Assembly: GCA_002863045.1 (NCBI GenBank)
Contig: PKDH01000067.1
Location: 58,159 to 122,158, forward strand
Origin: Legionella sp.
GTDB taxonomy: Bacteria > Pseudomonadota > Gammaproteobacteria > Legionellales > Legionellaceae
DNA length: 64,000 bases
Direction of reading: 5' to 3'
Shown here: positions 24,121 to 33,862 of the stretch, one piece after another
How positions within the stretch are numbered: the first letter of the stretch is position 1
Layout of the letters: every line of letters begins with the position of its first letter
Notes under the pieces: model-generated
Database searches by the model: none
What the model saw: the letters and a program-made list of their open reading frames with translations, nothing else
What the model was told of the DNA's origin: nothing
Translations under genes and position numbers: made by a program

Positions 24121-25413
24121 ATGAAATCTACCTACTCGGACGTCACTTGTCGCACCCTTGATGCGTCTGAACGATTATTTACTTCCGATGAAACCGCCAT
24201 GCCTTTGGTTATTGAAGCTCTAAAACATCAAAACCTTGATTTTTTACAGCAATTTCTTGCCAACAATGAAGCCTCTCTCTTGGCAGATATTGCCCATTAT
24301 GGCGCTATTTTATTACGAGGTTTTAAGATTCAAAGTGATACCGATTTTGAATCGGTGATAACTGCTCTTCCTCATTTCAAGCCCATTAGTGAAGCTTTTA
24401 TGGCCGAAGAAGGTCGGATTCATGCGCCTAAATGTCGTTATGTATTGCATACCAATGCGGTTTATAAAACAGGTGGTACGCTTTATTTAGGTGGTTTCCA
24501 TAGTGAGAATTATTATTCAACCGATGTGCCTGCTTTTATTGCTTTTTGTTGCCTAAAACCCTCTGCTCAAGGGGGTGAAACCGGTTTGGTTAATATGGAA
24601 AAAGTATATAAAAAATTAGATAAAACATTACGTGAAAAATTAGAATCCCAAACTTTTTATGTTACCAAGTGGCTTCTCTCAGAAGTGGCTAACCGTTACG
24701 ATTTGCCGGTTAAGGATGTAGAAACTATCTGCCAGCAGTTTGGCGTGCCTATCGTTGGTGATAAACATAAGTGGGCCATGCTCTACAAGCCCAATGTTTT
24801 AATCCATCCTGTGACGCAGCAAAAATCTTTGCATATCAATTTATTCGAATTGCCCACCTTAAACGAAGCATTAAGACGCATTTTTAGCAAAGATTATCAG
24901 GGGCGCGCATGGTTTTGGCATCGCTTAGTGTGGCGTTTACCAACCAGTGCATTTAAAGTCATTGAGCGCATCTATATCGCCCTGGCGTCTTTTTGTTATT
25001 CACCTAAAAACTCTCTTAAAATTTTAGCTAATAAAATGAAGGCCTATTGGGTTAAAAAACCACAAAACGATACGCCTAAATTAGCGGAAACTAAAGTGGG
25101 CAGCTGTTTTGATAGCGCGCAAATCGAGGAATTAGCGCAGCTCATTCGACAATATTATGTATCTTGTTTGTGGCAGCAAGGTGATATTTTAATTGTCGAT
25201 AATCGCAAAGTCATGCACGCTGGTATGCCAGGATTAGGTCCAAGATTAGTACGCGCTTTAATTGGCAGCCCTATGCAGTTACCGCTTGACAAGCAATCAA
25301 ATGGTATTTTTCATGCTACACCTGCATCCGATAATTTAGGTGCCATTATGAGTAACGTTACTTTGCTTAAATCGACTGCCACAACCAAGCAGAAAAGTCA
25401 TTTTTCTCAATAA
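24121..25413 (+). CDS. TauD/TfdA-family Fe(II)/2-oxoglutarate dioxygenase
   Basis: Non-haem iron dioxygenase of the TauD/SyrP group. The iron-binding H-x-E appears in GGFHSENYY near residues 128-129, a substrate-domain PSAQGGETGLVNMEKVY follows, and the distal His and 2-oxoglutarate-binding Arg are in VDNRKVMHAGMPG and RLVRALIG near residues 362-383. At 430 residues it is longer than TauD (about 280): there is a roughly 90-residue insertion (about 255-335) rich in Lys, Trp and Phe. SyrP-like relatives hydroxylate amino acids in peptide synthesis, but no peptide synthetase gene is near. Substrate unknown. Confidence 0.82.
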   Translation: MKSTYSDVTCRTLDASERLFTSDETAMPLVIEALKHQNLDFLQQFLANNEASLLADIAHYGAILLRGFKIQSDTDFESVITALPHFKPISEAFMAEEGRIHAPKCRYVLHTNAVYKTGGTLYLGGFHSENYYSTDVPAFIAFCCLKPSAQGGETGLVNMEKVYKKLDKTLREKLESQTFYVTKWLLSEVANRYDLPVKDVETICQQFGVPIVGDKHKWAMLYKPNVLIHPVTQQKSLHINLFELPTLNEALRRIFSKDYQGRAWFWHRLVWRLPTSAFKVIERIYIALASFCYSPKNSLKILANKMKAYWVKKPQNDTPKLAETKVGSCFDSAQIEELAQLIRQYYVSCLWQQGDILIVDNRKVMHAGMPGLGPRLVRALIGSPMQLPLDKQSNGIFHATPASDNLGAIMSNVTLLKSTATTKQKSHFSQ

Positions 25414-25458
25414 ACAATAACATATATATTCTAGAGGCTGGTGAAATATCCCCAGAAC

Positions 25459-26871
25459 TTAGAGGACGGCTGATGTAATGTCAGCAGACTCTAGTGTTGT
25501 TACACATTGACTAAGCGCCATTTCCACTTCCTTTTTATCTTGTGCATCTAGATGTGAATTAAGTGCTAGTAAATCAAACGCTGTTTGGTTTTTAGACGTT
25601 GTTTCAAGAGGATTAACCTCAGGAAATTGTTGTAACAATTTAAGAATTAATTTTTTTTGTTTAGTTGCATAACATAATTTTCGTAAAGCTAAATTATAAT
25701 TGCCCTCTTCAATCAACTGATTAATTATATTATTTGCACAAAAAGCAGTATTTTTTGCGGCAAACAAGTTTAAATAAACTGTTTGTGTAGGTCGTTGTTT
25801 TGATTGATGATCTTGCCTGATCACAATGGATTTAAATTGCTCTAACAAAGACTCACTCACATCTGGCATGGCTTGCGGTACACAAGACACCGAAACATCA
25901 TAGCCTAATATAGTATGATGATAATCAAAAGGTGATGTGCTTTGATGTAAAACAAGTTTTTGATAATACCTCTGGCCTTGTGTCACTAAGTCATATAATT
26001 CATCAAGCGCATGTAGATCAAAAACGTTAGGATTAAATAACAACGTTTTACCTAACCCGTAATCATCTAATAATTTATTCAATAGAATATAACAACACCG
26101 CACATTTCCATCGATAAAAGGATGACATTGGTCTATTTGCTGAATGGTTTTAATAATGGCCCGAATGCGTGTTTCATCGGTGTGACATTGTTGAATGATT
26201 TGATTAAATTCATCGATGATGATAGTCATTCGCGCGTTTGTTGCAGCCTGTATTTGCCATACACTTAATTTTTCAGCTGGTTGCATGGTGACTAATACGG
26301 TGGGATTTTGTAGGTAACTATTAACTATTTTGTGAACTTTTAGCGCATCTTTAGTATCAGCAGTGATTGCACCTTCTTTAGATTCAGTATAATGATATAA
26401 CTGGGTAACCGGATCAAAACTTTCTAAACATAAGGCGCTTTGAGTATTGATATCTTTTAAATTATTTTGAGTAAAACTGATGCTTGTACCAAATTCACGA
26501 TAACGTCTAAAATCATTCGCGATAAATTCATGGACACCCGCCCTGCTCATAGTATACGTTCGATTGATGCGGTGTTCGCCATTAAATAAAACATGATTCG
26601 GAAGAGCTTGGAAATGATTATGTACATGCTTGTATTGGCCTATCAAAGCTTTATCTTGCGAATTTTGCCAAGCCATAGCTTCTTTATGGGTGCCTAATAA
26701 TAATTGGTGTGATAACTGCCCTTTTAAACCTTTATATTGATACGCGAAAAGATAAGCTCTAAGCCAAGCAGGTCCACAGCCTGGTTCTTTTTCACAAAAG
26801 TCAAAATAAGATTTTTCAGAAGCGCAGGCGGGCTCTGCTATCAATAAATATACAAACTTATCATTTATCAT
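25459..26871 (-). CDS. Fic-like protein with ankyrin-like tail (copy 1)
   Basis: Effector-like protein with a Fic-type core: the motif QIDQCHPFIDGNVRCC at about residues 245-260 matches the Fic loop H-P-F-x-D-G-N-G-R-x-x-R except that the second Gly is Val and the last Arg is replaced. Fic enzymes transfer AMP, phosphocholine or phosphate to target side chains; His250 would be the general base. An N-terminal module (WLRAYLFAYQY, GTHKEAMAWQN) and an ankyrin-like helical pair near 400-465 (NQTAFDLLALN) flank it. Closely related to the gene at 26981-28369. No signal peptide. Translocation into a host is inference. Confidence 0.72.
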   Translation of the reverse strand: MINDKFVYLLIAEPACASEKSYFDFCEKEPGCGPAWLRAYLFAYQYKGLKGQLSHQLLLGTHKEAMAWQNSQDKALIGQYKHVHNHFQALPNHVLFNGEHRINRTYTMSRAGVHEFIANDFRRYREFGTSISFTQNNLKDINTQSALCLESFDPVTQLYHYTESKEGAITADTKDALKVHKIVNSYLQNPTVLVTMQPAEKLSVWQIQAATNARMTIIIDEFNQIIQQCHTDETRIRAIIKTIQQIDQCHPFIDGNVRCCYILLNKLLDDYGLGKTLLFNPNVFDLHALDELYDLVTQGQRYYQKLVLHQSTSPFDYHHTILGYDVSVSCVPQAMPDVSESLLEQFKSIVIRQDHQSKQRPTQTVYLNLFAAKNTAFCANNIINQLIEEGNYNLALRKLCYATKQKKLILKLLQQFPEVNPLETTSKNQTAFDLLALNSHLDAQDKKEVEMALSQCVTTLESADITSAVL

Positions 26872-26980
26872 CGATATTACTCATTATTAAAAATGTAATC
26901 ACATTTTACTTTATATATTCAATTAAAACAATAAATAATCATTTTGATTATTTATTTGAAAAATAAATAAATTATATTAT

Positions 26981-28369
26981 TTAAAGAGCGAAACTTAATA
27001 AGCTATAATTTTTTAAAACTTCGACAACCTCTTCTTTCTCATCATGAGTTAAACATTCATTTAATATCAATAAATCAAAAGCTGTTTGATTATCACAGGT
27101 TTTAGCCATGGGATTAACTTCAGGAAATTGTTGTAATAATTTAAGAATTAAATTTTTATGTTGGGTCGTACGACATAATTTTTGTAAGGCTTGATTGTAA
27201 CTGCCCTCTTCAATCAATTGATTAATTAAGTCATTTTTACAAAAATGAGATTTGGCAGCAAATAAACCCAACTTAGCAGCTTGGATGGGTTGTGATAACC
27301 GAGGATCTTGCGCGATAACAACGGATTGGAATTGCTGCAATAAAGCGTCACTCACATCAGGCATTTTTTGAGGTAGACAATTCACAGAAGCATCATAACC
27401 TAAAATACTATATTGATACTTAAAAGGCGCCGAGCTTTGATGCAAATAAAGCTTTCGATAATGCGTTTGCCCTTGTTTGACCAAATCATATAACTCCTCA
27501 AGCGTATATAAATCAAACCCATTTGGATTATATAGTAAGGTTTTGCCCAGATTAAAATCATCCAATAATTTATTCAGTAAAACATAGCAACACCGAATAT
27601 TGCCATCAATAAAGGGATGACATTGGTCAATTTGTTGAATGGTATTGATAATGGTTTTAAACCGTTCTTCATCTGTGCGACATGACTCAATATTTTGATT
27701 GAAATTATCAATGATGGTGGTCATCCGAGCTTTGGTTGCCAGATGTATTTCTGACACACTTAACTTTTCAGCAGGATATATCTTGATTGATATGGTTGAG
27801 TTTTGTAGATAGCTATCAACCAATTGATGGATTGTTAAGGAATCTTTTGCATCACTACTTTCTAAAGTTTGATTTTCAAATTCAACATAATGGAATAAAT
27901 GCGTTTCTGGGTTAAAACTTTCTACGAACAGTTGTCTTTGTATGTGTGAGTTTTCAGGATCACTAATGGTAAAAACTATGGTGGTTTGATAAGTGCAATG
28001 CTCTGTAAGATTTTTATCGATAAATTGATGAACACCTTCATGGCTCATGTTATAAGTTTGGTTGAGGCAATATAATCCCTCGTAAAGTACATGGCTTGGG
28101 TGAGCTTGAAAATGATTATGACAATTTTTATAATGACCAGCTAAAACACTATTTGTTGGATTTTGCCAAGCCATCGCCTTTTTGTGAGTTCCTAATATTA
28201 ATTCATGCGATAACCGCCCTTTTTGACCTGAATATTGATAGGCAAAAAGATAAGCTTCAAGCCACGCTACCCCATACTTTGGCTCTCTTATGGAATATTT
28301 TTTGTAAGTTTGTTCATATAAACTGGCTAGATCTACGAAAAATAGGTAAACAAATAATGGATGAATCAT
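26981..28369 (-). CDS. Fic-like protein with ankyrin-like tail (copy 2, paralogue)
   Basis: Paralogue of the neighbouring Fic-like protein along its whole length, with the same blocks: YLFAYQYSGQKGRLSH, GTHKKAMAWQN, QIDQCHPFIDGNIRCC (residues 246-261, candidate catalytic His251) and NQTAFDLLILN in an ankyrin-like tail. Position eight of the Fic loop is Ile where canonical enzymes have Gly, as Val in copy 1. The two copies are separated by 109 very AT-rich bases and clearly arose by tandem duplication with substantial divergence, suggesting different targets. The first residues are hydrophobic but end in no cleavage site. Confidence 0.72.
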   Translation of the reverse strand: MIHPLFVYLFFVDLASLYEQTYKKYSIREPKYGVAWLEAYLFAYQYSGQKGRLSHELILGTHKKAMAWQNPTNSVLAGHYKNCHNHFQAHPSHVLYEGLYCLNQTYNMSHEGVHQFIDKNLTEHCTYQTTIVFTISDPENSHIQRQLFVESFNPETHLFHYVEFENQTLESSDAKDSLTIHQLVDSYLQNSTISIKIYPAEKLSVSEIHLATKARMTTIIDNFNQNIESCRTDEERFKTIINTIQQIDQCHPFIDGNIRCCYVLLNKLLDDFNLGKTLLYNPNGFDLYTLEELYDLVKQGQTHYRKLYLHQSSAPFKYQYSILGYDASVNCLPQKMPDVSDALLQQFQSVVIAQDPRLSQPIQAAKLGLFAAKSHFCKNDLINQLIEEGSYNQALQKLCRTTQHKNLILKLLQQFPEVNPMAKTCDNQTAFDLLILNECLTHDEKEEVVEVLKNYSLLSFAL

Positions 28370-28462
28370 ACTTTTTAAAATTTACAAAATAATTTCATAT
28401 TTTATGATATATAAACTTATTATTCAATAAATAGTCATAATGTTACTTATTTAGAACGAAAA

Positions 28463-29599
28463 TTAATTTAAATTTTGTGCGTTAAGTGTTTGAAGAGAGT
28501 GACACTCAGCATCTGATGAGTCTACATCAGCATTTCGTGAAAAAAGCGATAGAGCAGCTAGATTGCTTGTAGATAATGCTGGTGAAAGTGTTTGTAATGG
28601 TGTGAGAGTGGCTATCGTTGCATCTAAAACCGCTGAATTTTTGAGGGCTTTCAAACTTTCTTGTGCATCTTGCGTCACACATACTTTTTCTACCACTTTG
28701 GCAATCATTGCATGCGCACCATTAAACGCGGCAAAGGTAAAAAAGCTATCCGTATTCGTTATTTTCTCTGCTAAAATATTAGCCAAAATTTTATCATTAT
28801 GGCCTGGGTAAATACGATGTTGTTTTTCATCCACCATAATAAAAAGTTTAGCCGCGCAATCAAATCGGGTGTCAATTGATAAAGTATTAAAACGACCAAA
28901 AAGCGCATCTAGGCAAAAATTCGCTGCAATCATTCTTTGGGTGGTCAAATTCGGAACGCTCGCCCCTAACCTTGTAAAAGTGCTTTCTAGATTAGCTTTA
29001 CCCCAGCAGATACGATTAAGTGCTTTCAGGCAATCCATTAGAGTGCGGCAAAACTCAGTTGACTGACCTGAATTACGGATAAGTTTTAAAACATTGTTTT
29101 TTTCATTAGAAAAATTTTTAGCAAAAATATGTTCGAACAAAGTACAAACTAACTTATAATCTTCTGATACTTCCGCAACTGCATCGACATAGGGACTTAA
29201 CATTTCATGCAACATATCTTGTTGTGCTTGCGTGAGGGTTGAACCACTTAATCGTGCATAAGCTAAATGGCCTTCGGCCATCCGTAAATCATTTTCGATA
29301 TCAGCTCTTTGGCTGGCGACAATGCGTTTATTTTCAAATAACTCATCGATGAACGCTCTTAACAGATTTTCCGGAATAACGGCTTTAGCGGTTATCACAC
29401 CAGCATGCGTATGTATATTATTGATATCAGCATGCTGAGCTTCAACGTATTTTTGTAAGGCATCTAGTGACGCTTGTGCATCTTCTTTGGAAGCATGATA
29501 AAGCCTTATCAGGCTGGTTTGGTAGGGAGAAGTTTCTATCTCAACTTTAACTATTTTCGAAGTTGGGTAATGGAGTGTTATCATACAAAATACTTGCAT
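28463..29599 (-). CDS. Helical protein of unknown function, effector-like
   Basis: I do not recognise the family. The 378 residues are mainly helical with Ala, Leu, Asn and Asp; there is no signal peptide and no membrane segment. The C-terminal 60 residues are Ser/Thr/Asp/Asn-rich (ALSLFSRNADVDSSDAE), the kind of polar tail found on Dot/Icm-translocated proteins. The second Met (start at 29584) is an equally good start; no clear ribosome binding site precedes either. It lies beside the two Fic-like genes on the same strand and probably belongs to the same accessory block. Confidence 0.6.
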   Translation of the reverse strand: MQVFCMITLHYPTSKIVKVEIETSPYQTSLIRLYHASKEDAQASLDALQKYVEAQHADINNIHTHAGVITAKAVIPENLLRAFIDELFENKRIVASQRADIENDLRMAEGHLAYARLSGSTLTQAQQDMLHEMLSPYVDAVAEVSEDYKLVCTLFEHIFAKNFSNEKNNVLKLIRNSGQSTEFCRTLMDCLKALNRICWGKANLESTFTRLGASVPNLTTQRMIAANFCLDALFGRFNTLSIDTRFDCAAKLFIMVDEKQHRIYPGHNDKILANILAEKITNTDSFFTFAAFNGAHAMIAKVVEKVCVTQDAQESLKALKNSAVLDATIATLTPLQTLSPALSTSNLAALSLFSRNADVDSSDAECHSLQTLNAQNLN

Positions 29600-29632
29600 T
29601 TAGAATTTTTTTTGATCATACAGCAGAGTTAT

Positions 29633-31615
29633 TTACAATGTAAAGCGAATTTGATCAAGCTGCTTTAGGTTATAAACATAAGCAAACACATTTTCTAGCT
29701 CATAAAGTGTTAAATTGGCTACATTAGGTGCATGTAAAATTTGCTGAAACAAATTTTCCATTTCGGCTGAAAATGCGGCTGGATCAGGCAAGCTTAATTG
29801 TTTGATGGTTATTTTAGCGGCATTAACATGCACAGTTTGCTGCATGGTTAATAAAATACTATCAAAGCGCTGTAGCGCTATTAAAGTGGTTTGTAATGCC
29901 TGATGAACCTTTGGTAGGTTTTGAGTTTCAGCAAGTGTTTCTAGTAATTCATCACAATATCGCAGCGCTGGCGCCACATCAAAGTATTTAGGTGTAGGGT
30001 CTTTGGCAAAATAACAACAAGCATTATGATGCAGCATTAATTTAATTCGGGTGATTTGGCGCTTGAGTACACTGACTAAGTCGGTTCGCCAAATTAAATT
30101 AGCCACAATAAAACTTGCCACAATCCCAATGATAATGCCGCTTAGGCGCTCAAGAGGCGCACGTATGGAGGTAGGTGGTCCTCCTTCTTGCGCAAGGGTC
30201 ATGATAAGGGCCACAGACGCTTGCAACCCTAGATAATTATAACGCGTATAGTGAAAAGAAAAGTAACTGAAAAGCCAAACCAAATACAATATGGCCAACG
30301 CAAAGACGTATAAATTTATTTCCCAAAATCCCATTAAAAATAACGTCGCCACCCCACCGATACCACACCCTATCAAGCGATAGGTGCCAATATTTTTCAT
30401 CTCATGAAAATTACGCCGCATGGCAATGACGATACTGCTAACAATGCCACTTAAACCGCCAGGCCAATTGCTTAATAACCAAAATAGTAAAGCCACTACC
30501 GCTGTGAGGCCTGCTTTTAAACTATGCACAATGACTTCAGGCTGCCTGCGCAGTTGTGCCGTATAGCTGATAAAGGTGAGTTGATTAAGCATTGGGCGCA
30601 CGCCCAAAACGCGAGCTAATTGCCGAATAAAATGCATCCATATCAAACCATGCATGCGATACACAGCTAAATACTCGTTAAACTGCTCGCTCATTTTTTG
30701 TTCAATGGCGCGACAAGATTCATGAGTTTTACTGCCGAAAGATTCATGAGTTTGGGTTAGAAAATGCTGTTCAAGCTCTTGTAAATCAAGCAAAGTCGCC
30801 TCAAAAAACAATTGAGGTGATAACTTATTTGCTTTTAAAAACAAACGTTGTGCAGCTAAATCATGCGTTGATACATAATAATAGATGCTATGAAATAAAG
30901 CATACAATGCATCAAGTAAGGAACTAAATAAATGTAAATCTTTAGCGTTGACACCAAGCTCACGGCTCATGACTTTAAGTTCATCATATGATTTTACAAT
31001 TTTTGTGCGGAAATTTAGCAAATCTTGCTGATATTCTTGTACTGAATAAGGTTTTTCATAGCGTAATAGCTGATGTAAGTTATTGATTAAGTGTCGTGCT
31101 TCTAAAAATAATGCATTTACTTCTGTTTTAACTTTATCATGGACAAAATTAGGTAATAGCACAAAAGCGCAAACCGATGCCACAAGTACGCCCAAACCAA
31201 TTTCAACAGGGCGCCACACCGCAATAAAAAAAGCATGGTTGGCATTAATAGGGATATCAGCAATAACAATAAATGCACTCAATGCCCCTAAGATATAAGC
31301 ATAACCAAAACGGCTAAACGTATGATAATAAACCGCTAAAGTAACGATAAAAAAGCTCACCAGCAAATAAAGGAAAAAGCTATTGGCTACAAAACGGGCT
31401 ACAAAATAGCCTAAAATAGCGCCAATGATGGTACCCAAAATACGCATAAATGCTTTATCAACGATATTGCCAGCATAAACATTGGCAACAATCACCACCG
31501 ACATACCAGACCAGTAAGGTTTTTCAAGGTGAAAAGCAAAAGCTAATAGAATTGCTATAAGCGATGCCACCGCCGTACGGATAGCTGCCCTATTTTCAAC
31601 ACTAAGACTACCCAT
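29633..31615 (-). CDS. FUSC-family aromatic compound exporter (AaeB-like)
   Basis: Inner-membrane efflux component of the fusaric acid resistance family. Two sets of membrane segments are separated by cytosolic helical regions: about residues 15-155 and 375-505, with the repeated pattern KPYWSGMSVVIVAN and NWPGGLSGIVSSIVIAM. Length 660 matches AaeB-type proteins. Its start overlaps the end of the HlyD-type adaptor by eight bases. Substrate cannot be read from sequence. No outer-membrane channel gene and no AaeX-like small protein stand beside it. Confidence 0.87.
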   Translation of the reverse strand: MGSLSVENRAAIRTAVASLIAILLAFAFHLEKPYWSGMSVVIVANVYAGNIVDKAFMRILGTIIGAILGYFVARFVANSFFLYLLVSFFIVTLAVYYHTFSRFGYAYILGALSAFIVIADIPINANHAFFIAVWRPVEIGLGVLVASVCAFVLLPNFVHDKVKTEVNALFLEARHLINNLHQLLRYEKPYSVQEYQQDLLNFRTKIVKSYDELKVMSRELGVNAKDLHLFSSLLDALYALFHSIYYYVSTHDLAAQRLFLKANKLSPQLFFEATLLDLQELEQHFLTQTHESFGSKTHESCRAIEQKMSEQFNEYLAVYRMHGLIWMHFIRQLARVLGVRPMLNQLTFISYTAQLRRQPEVIVHSLKAGLTAVVALLFWLLSNWPGGLSGIVSSIVIAMRRNFHEMKNIGTYRLIGCGIGGVATLFLMGFWEINLYVFALAILYLVWLFSYFSFHYTRYNYLGLQASVALIMTLAQEGGPPTSIRAPLERLSGIIIGIVASFIVANLIWRTDLVSVLKRQITRIKLMLHHNACCYFAKDPTPKYFDVAPALRYCDELLETLAETQNLPKVHQALQTTLIALQRFDSILLTMQQTVHVNAAKITIKQLSLPDPAAFSAEMENLFQQILHAPNVANLTLYELENVFAYVYNLKQLDQIRFTL

Positions 31616-32615
31616 GGTTCAAAGTGCGTGTGGTCGCACTAGCGCCAATACGCAGAGGAAAATCAGAGTCAATGCTATCAAAATCAATACGTACAGGAAA
31701 ACGCTGGGCTATTTTTATCCAATACTCGGTAGGCTCTAAATACTCAAGTGTGGATGGTGCAACATTACCCGTTTGTATGCGATTAATACCCCAGCCAATA
31801 CTTGAAACATGACCATAAAAAACTTTATCAGGATACATATCTAGGTTGATTTTGACCTTATCATGAGGCTTAATTAAGCGAATAGCTGTTTCACGATAAC
31901 GGGTGACAACCCACCAGTGACTGGTATCAACTAAGGCAAATAAAGATTGACCGCTGTGCACATATTGCCCGGGTAGTATATTGAAATTAGTAATATAACC
32001 GGCAATGGGTGCACGAATCAGCGCATGATTGTAATCATAAGTCGCTTTAGCTACTTCTGCTTGAGCTTGTTCTAAGGCATAAGTATTGATGCGCTTTTGC
32101 GCAAGATTTAATCTTTGGCGCGCAATCAAAACTTTGGTTTCTTGTTCTTTAATTTTAGTTTCAATATCAAGCAACTTTATTAATGATAAAGCTTTGTCTT
32201 GCGCCAGCACACGGAAACGCTTGGCATGTGCTTGAATCAGTGCCAGTAAATCTTCTTCACGAGCAAGTGTTTGTTTGGCGATAATAAGATTAAGCTTAGT
32301 ATCCGCAAGATTTAATCGCGCTTGTTTAAGATGCGCTGTGGCTTTTTGTAAGGCATAATCAAACGGCCTGATATCTATCTGAAACAAAGCTTGACCTTTT
32401 TTAACTGCTTGATTGTCTTTGATATAAATTTTGGTAATAAGCCCTGATACCACTGGTGCCACATTGACGATATCTGCTGATACATACGCATCATTTGACC
32501 AAGTATTATAATAAGCAAAATAGCGATAACCGATAAAGGCTGCGGTAATAATCATAAAAGTCGCTATTTGAGGCCAGTAAGCGAACACAGCGAATTTATC
32601 TCGATTCATACCCAT
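31608..32615 (-). CDS. HlyD-family periplasmic adaptor (AaeA/EmrA-like)
   Basis: Membrane-fusion protein that would link the FUSC pump to an outer-membrane channel. One N-terminal membrane anchor (about residues 14-33) is followed by a lipoyl half (VVSGLITKIYIKDNQAVKKG), a long coiled coil (residues about 75-190), the second lipoyl half (IRAPIAGYITNFNILPGQYV) and beta-barrel residues (VKINLDMYPDKVFYGHV). Length 335 fits. Either the first or third codon (both Met) could be the start. Co-transcribed with the FUSC gene. Confidence 0.88.
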   Translation of the reverse strand: MGMNRDKFAVFAYWPQIATFMIITAAFIGYRYFAYYNTWSNDAYVSADIVNVAPVVSGLITKIYIKDNQAVKKGQALFQIDIRPFDYALQKATAHLKQARLNLADTKLNLIIAKQTLAREEDLLALIQAHAKRFRVLAQDKALSLIKLLDIETKIKEQETKVLIARQRLNLAQKRINTYALEQAQAEVAKATYDYNHALIRAPIAGYITNFNILPGQYVHSGQSLFALVDTSHWWVVTRYRETAIRLIKPHDKVKINLDMYPDKVFYGHVSSIGWGINRIQTGNVAPSTLEYLEPTEYWIKIAQRFPVRIDFDSIDSDFPLRIGASATTRTLNHG

Positions 32616-32651
32616 ATTCTCTTAAATTTGGTTATATTACCTTACCTAATG

Positions 32652-33122
32652 TTAAAGCGTTAGCACCTTTTGATTCACTTCATTCCAGCTTAGGATGTTT
32701 GCATGGATGACACGCTTGGCGTGAGGCCCACATTTTTCACTTAATACTGGCAAAGCCAATCGTACTATCAGCATTTTTTGCCCATCGGTCACTCGAACTT
32801 GCCAGTGAGAAGTCGCAAGCATCACCTCCCCGGCGCGCCAACATATCTGTTGGTCAATACCTAAAGCCTGCAAATCATACGCAAACGTGTGCTTTTTAAG
32901 CATTAGTGTATCTGTATAATATGGCTGCAGATTGATTGTTTTACTTTTTATAAGGTCTATCACTTTAACCATCACACGCTCTAAATCAACACTTTGCTCT
33001 AAATCTTCTTTTATATGAGCCAAAGCTTTTATTTGCATCACAAAAAGTTGGCTGTTACTTAATACAATTAGCGATAATAAACTGATAAAAAGTAAGGTGC
33101 TTAGCAACACAAACCCTTTCAT
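32652..33122 (-). CDS. PilX-like pilus assembly protein
   Basis: A short protein with a pilin-type hydrophobic N-terminus: Met-Lys-Gly followed by FVLLSTLLFISLLSLIVL, consistent with cleavage after Gly3, though the usual Glu at position 5 of the mature protein is not seen. The following helix and two cysteine-containing beta region resemble PilX-type minor pilins. The start overlaps the upstream pilin gene by four bases (ATGA). It is the last gene of three; a role in type IV pilus or pseudopilus priming is inferred from order. Confidence 0.65.
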   Translation of the reverse strand: MKGFVLLSTLLFISLLSLIVLSNSQLFVMQIKALAHIKEDLEQSVDLERVMVKVIDLIKSKTINLQPYYTDTLMLKKHTFAYDLQALGIDQQICWRAGEVMLATSHWQVRVTDGQKMLIVRLALPVLSEKCGPHAKRVIHANILSWNEVNQKVLTL

Positions 33123-33862
33123 AAATTGCGTATCCTAACCATAAATTGTATGGGTTTACTATCAGTTAACAATGTCACGGTGATTTGTTTTTGTGGTCGG
33201 TCAAACGTTGCAGACAGTGTATGAATGCTTGACGTTAATGCTTCGGCTTTTAATAGATGATAAAAAAGTGTGGGTTTTTTGTGAGTGTCAGGGCGAATAA
33301 CAAATGTTTCGTCAAGCCACTCACCTATAAATTTAGGATGAGAAAACAAGGCAGGTATCGGCTGATTAAGCGTTAAAATGCTGCCAACGTTGGTATGTTT
33401 AACATGAACAATAAAACGTTTAATTGCTTGGTAACAATCGGCAAGCAACACCGGATGCGTCAGAGGATGCGTCCAACGTTGGTTAATTAAAACCTTGTCG
33501 CGTGAAAAAATTTGATTAATTGTATAATTAACTTCATTCATACGCCTTATCTGAAGGAAATTAGGTTTAATCACCACCGCTTTGCAATTGGTTAACTGGC
33601 TGTTATTTTCTTTGATAAATTTTAGATACTCGATATTACCGCAAGGTGTGTAGCCGGCTTTTTTAAGACTATTTTGCAGCAGCACGCTTACCAAATGCGT
33701 GTCATAAAAAGATTCTAATTGCGCTTGAAAAACACGATAATTGCTTTGACAAGCTAAAAAGCATTGTACCAACAAGGCCAAAATAGCTGTGGTTAAACTT
33801 ATGGCAATTAATAGTTCAATCAAACTAAAACCTTGCTTTTGCTTTAAAAATAATGACGACAT
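33119..33862 (-). CDS. PilW-like minor pilin
   Basis: Carries a prepilin leader and the classic methylation motif: KQKQG-FSLIELLIAISL near residues 8-24, with Glu at position 5 of the mature chain. The 247-residue length, a small set of cysteines (CFLACQ, CGNI, NCKAV, DCYQ) and the place between a PilV-like and a PilX-like gene suggest PilW. It overlaps both neighbours. Minor pilins start pilus assembly at the inner membrane after processing by PilD. Confidence 0.78.
   Translation of the reverse strand: MSSLFLKQKQGFSLIELLIAISLTTAILALLVQCFLACQSNYRVFQAQLESFYDTHLVSVLLQNSLKKAGYTPCGNIEYLKFIKENNSQLTNCKAVVIKPNFLQIRRMNEVNYTINQIFSRDKVLINQRWTHPLTHPVLLADCYQAIKRFIVHVKHTNVGSILTLNQPIPALFSHPKFIGEWLDETFVIRPDTHKKPTLFYHLLKAEALTSSIHTLSATFDRPQKQITVTLLTDSKPIQFMVRIRNL

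Noticed and set aside
28096..28392. A 98-codon plus-strand frame antisense to the second Fic-like gene
   Set aside because: It covers the start of the Fic-like gene on the opposite strand and has no start signal.
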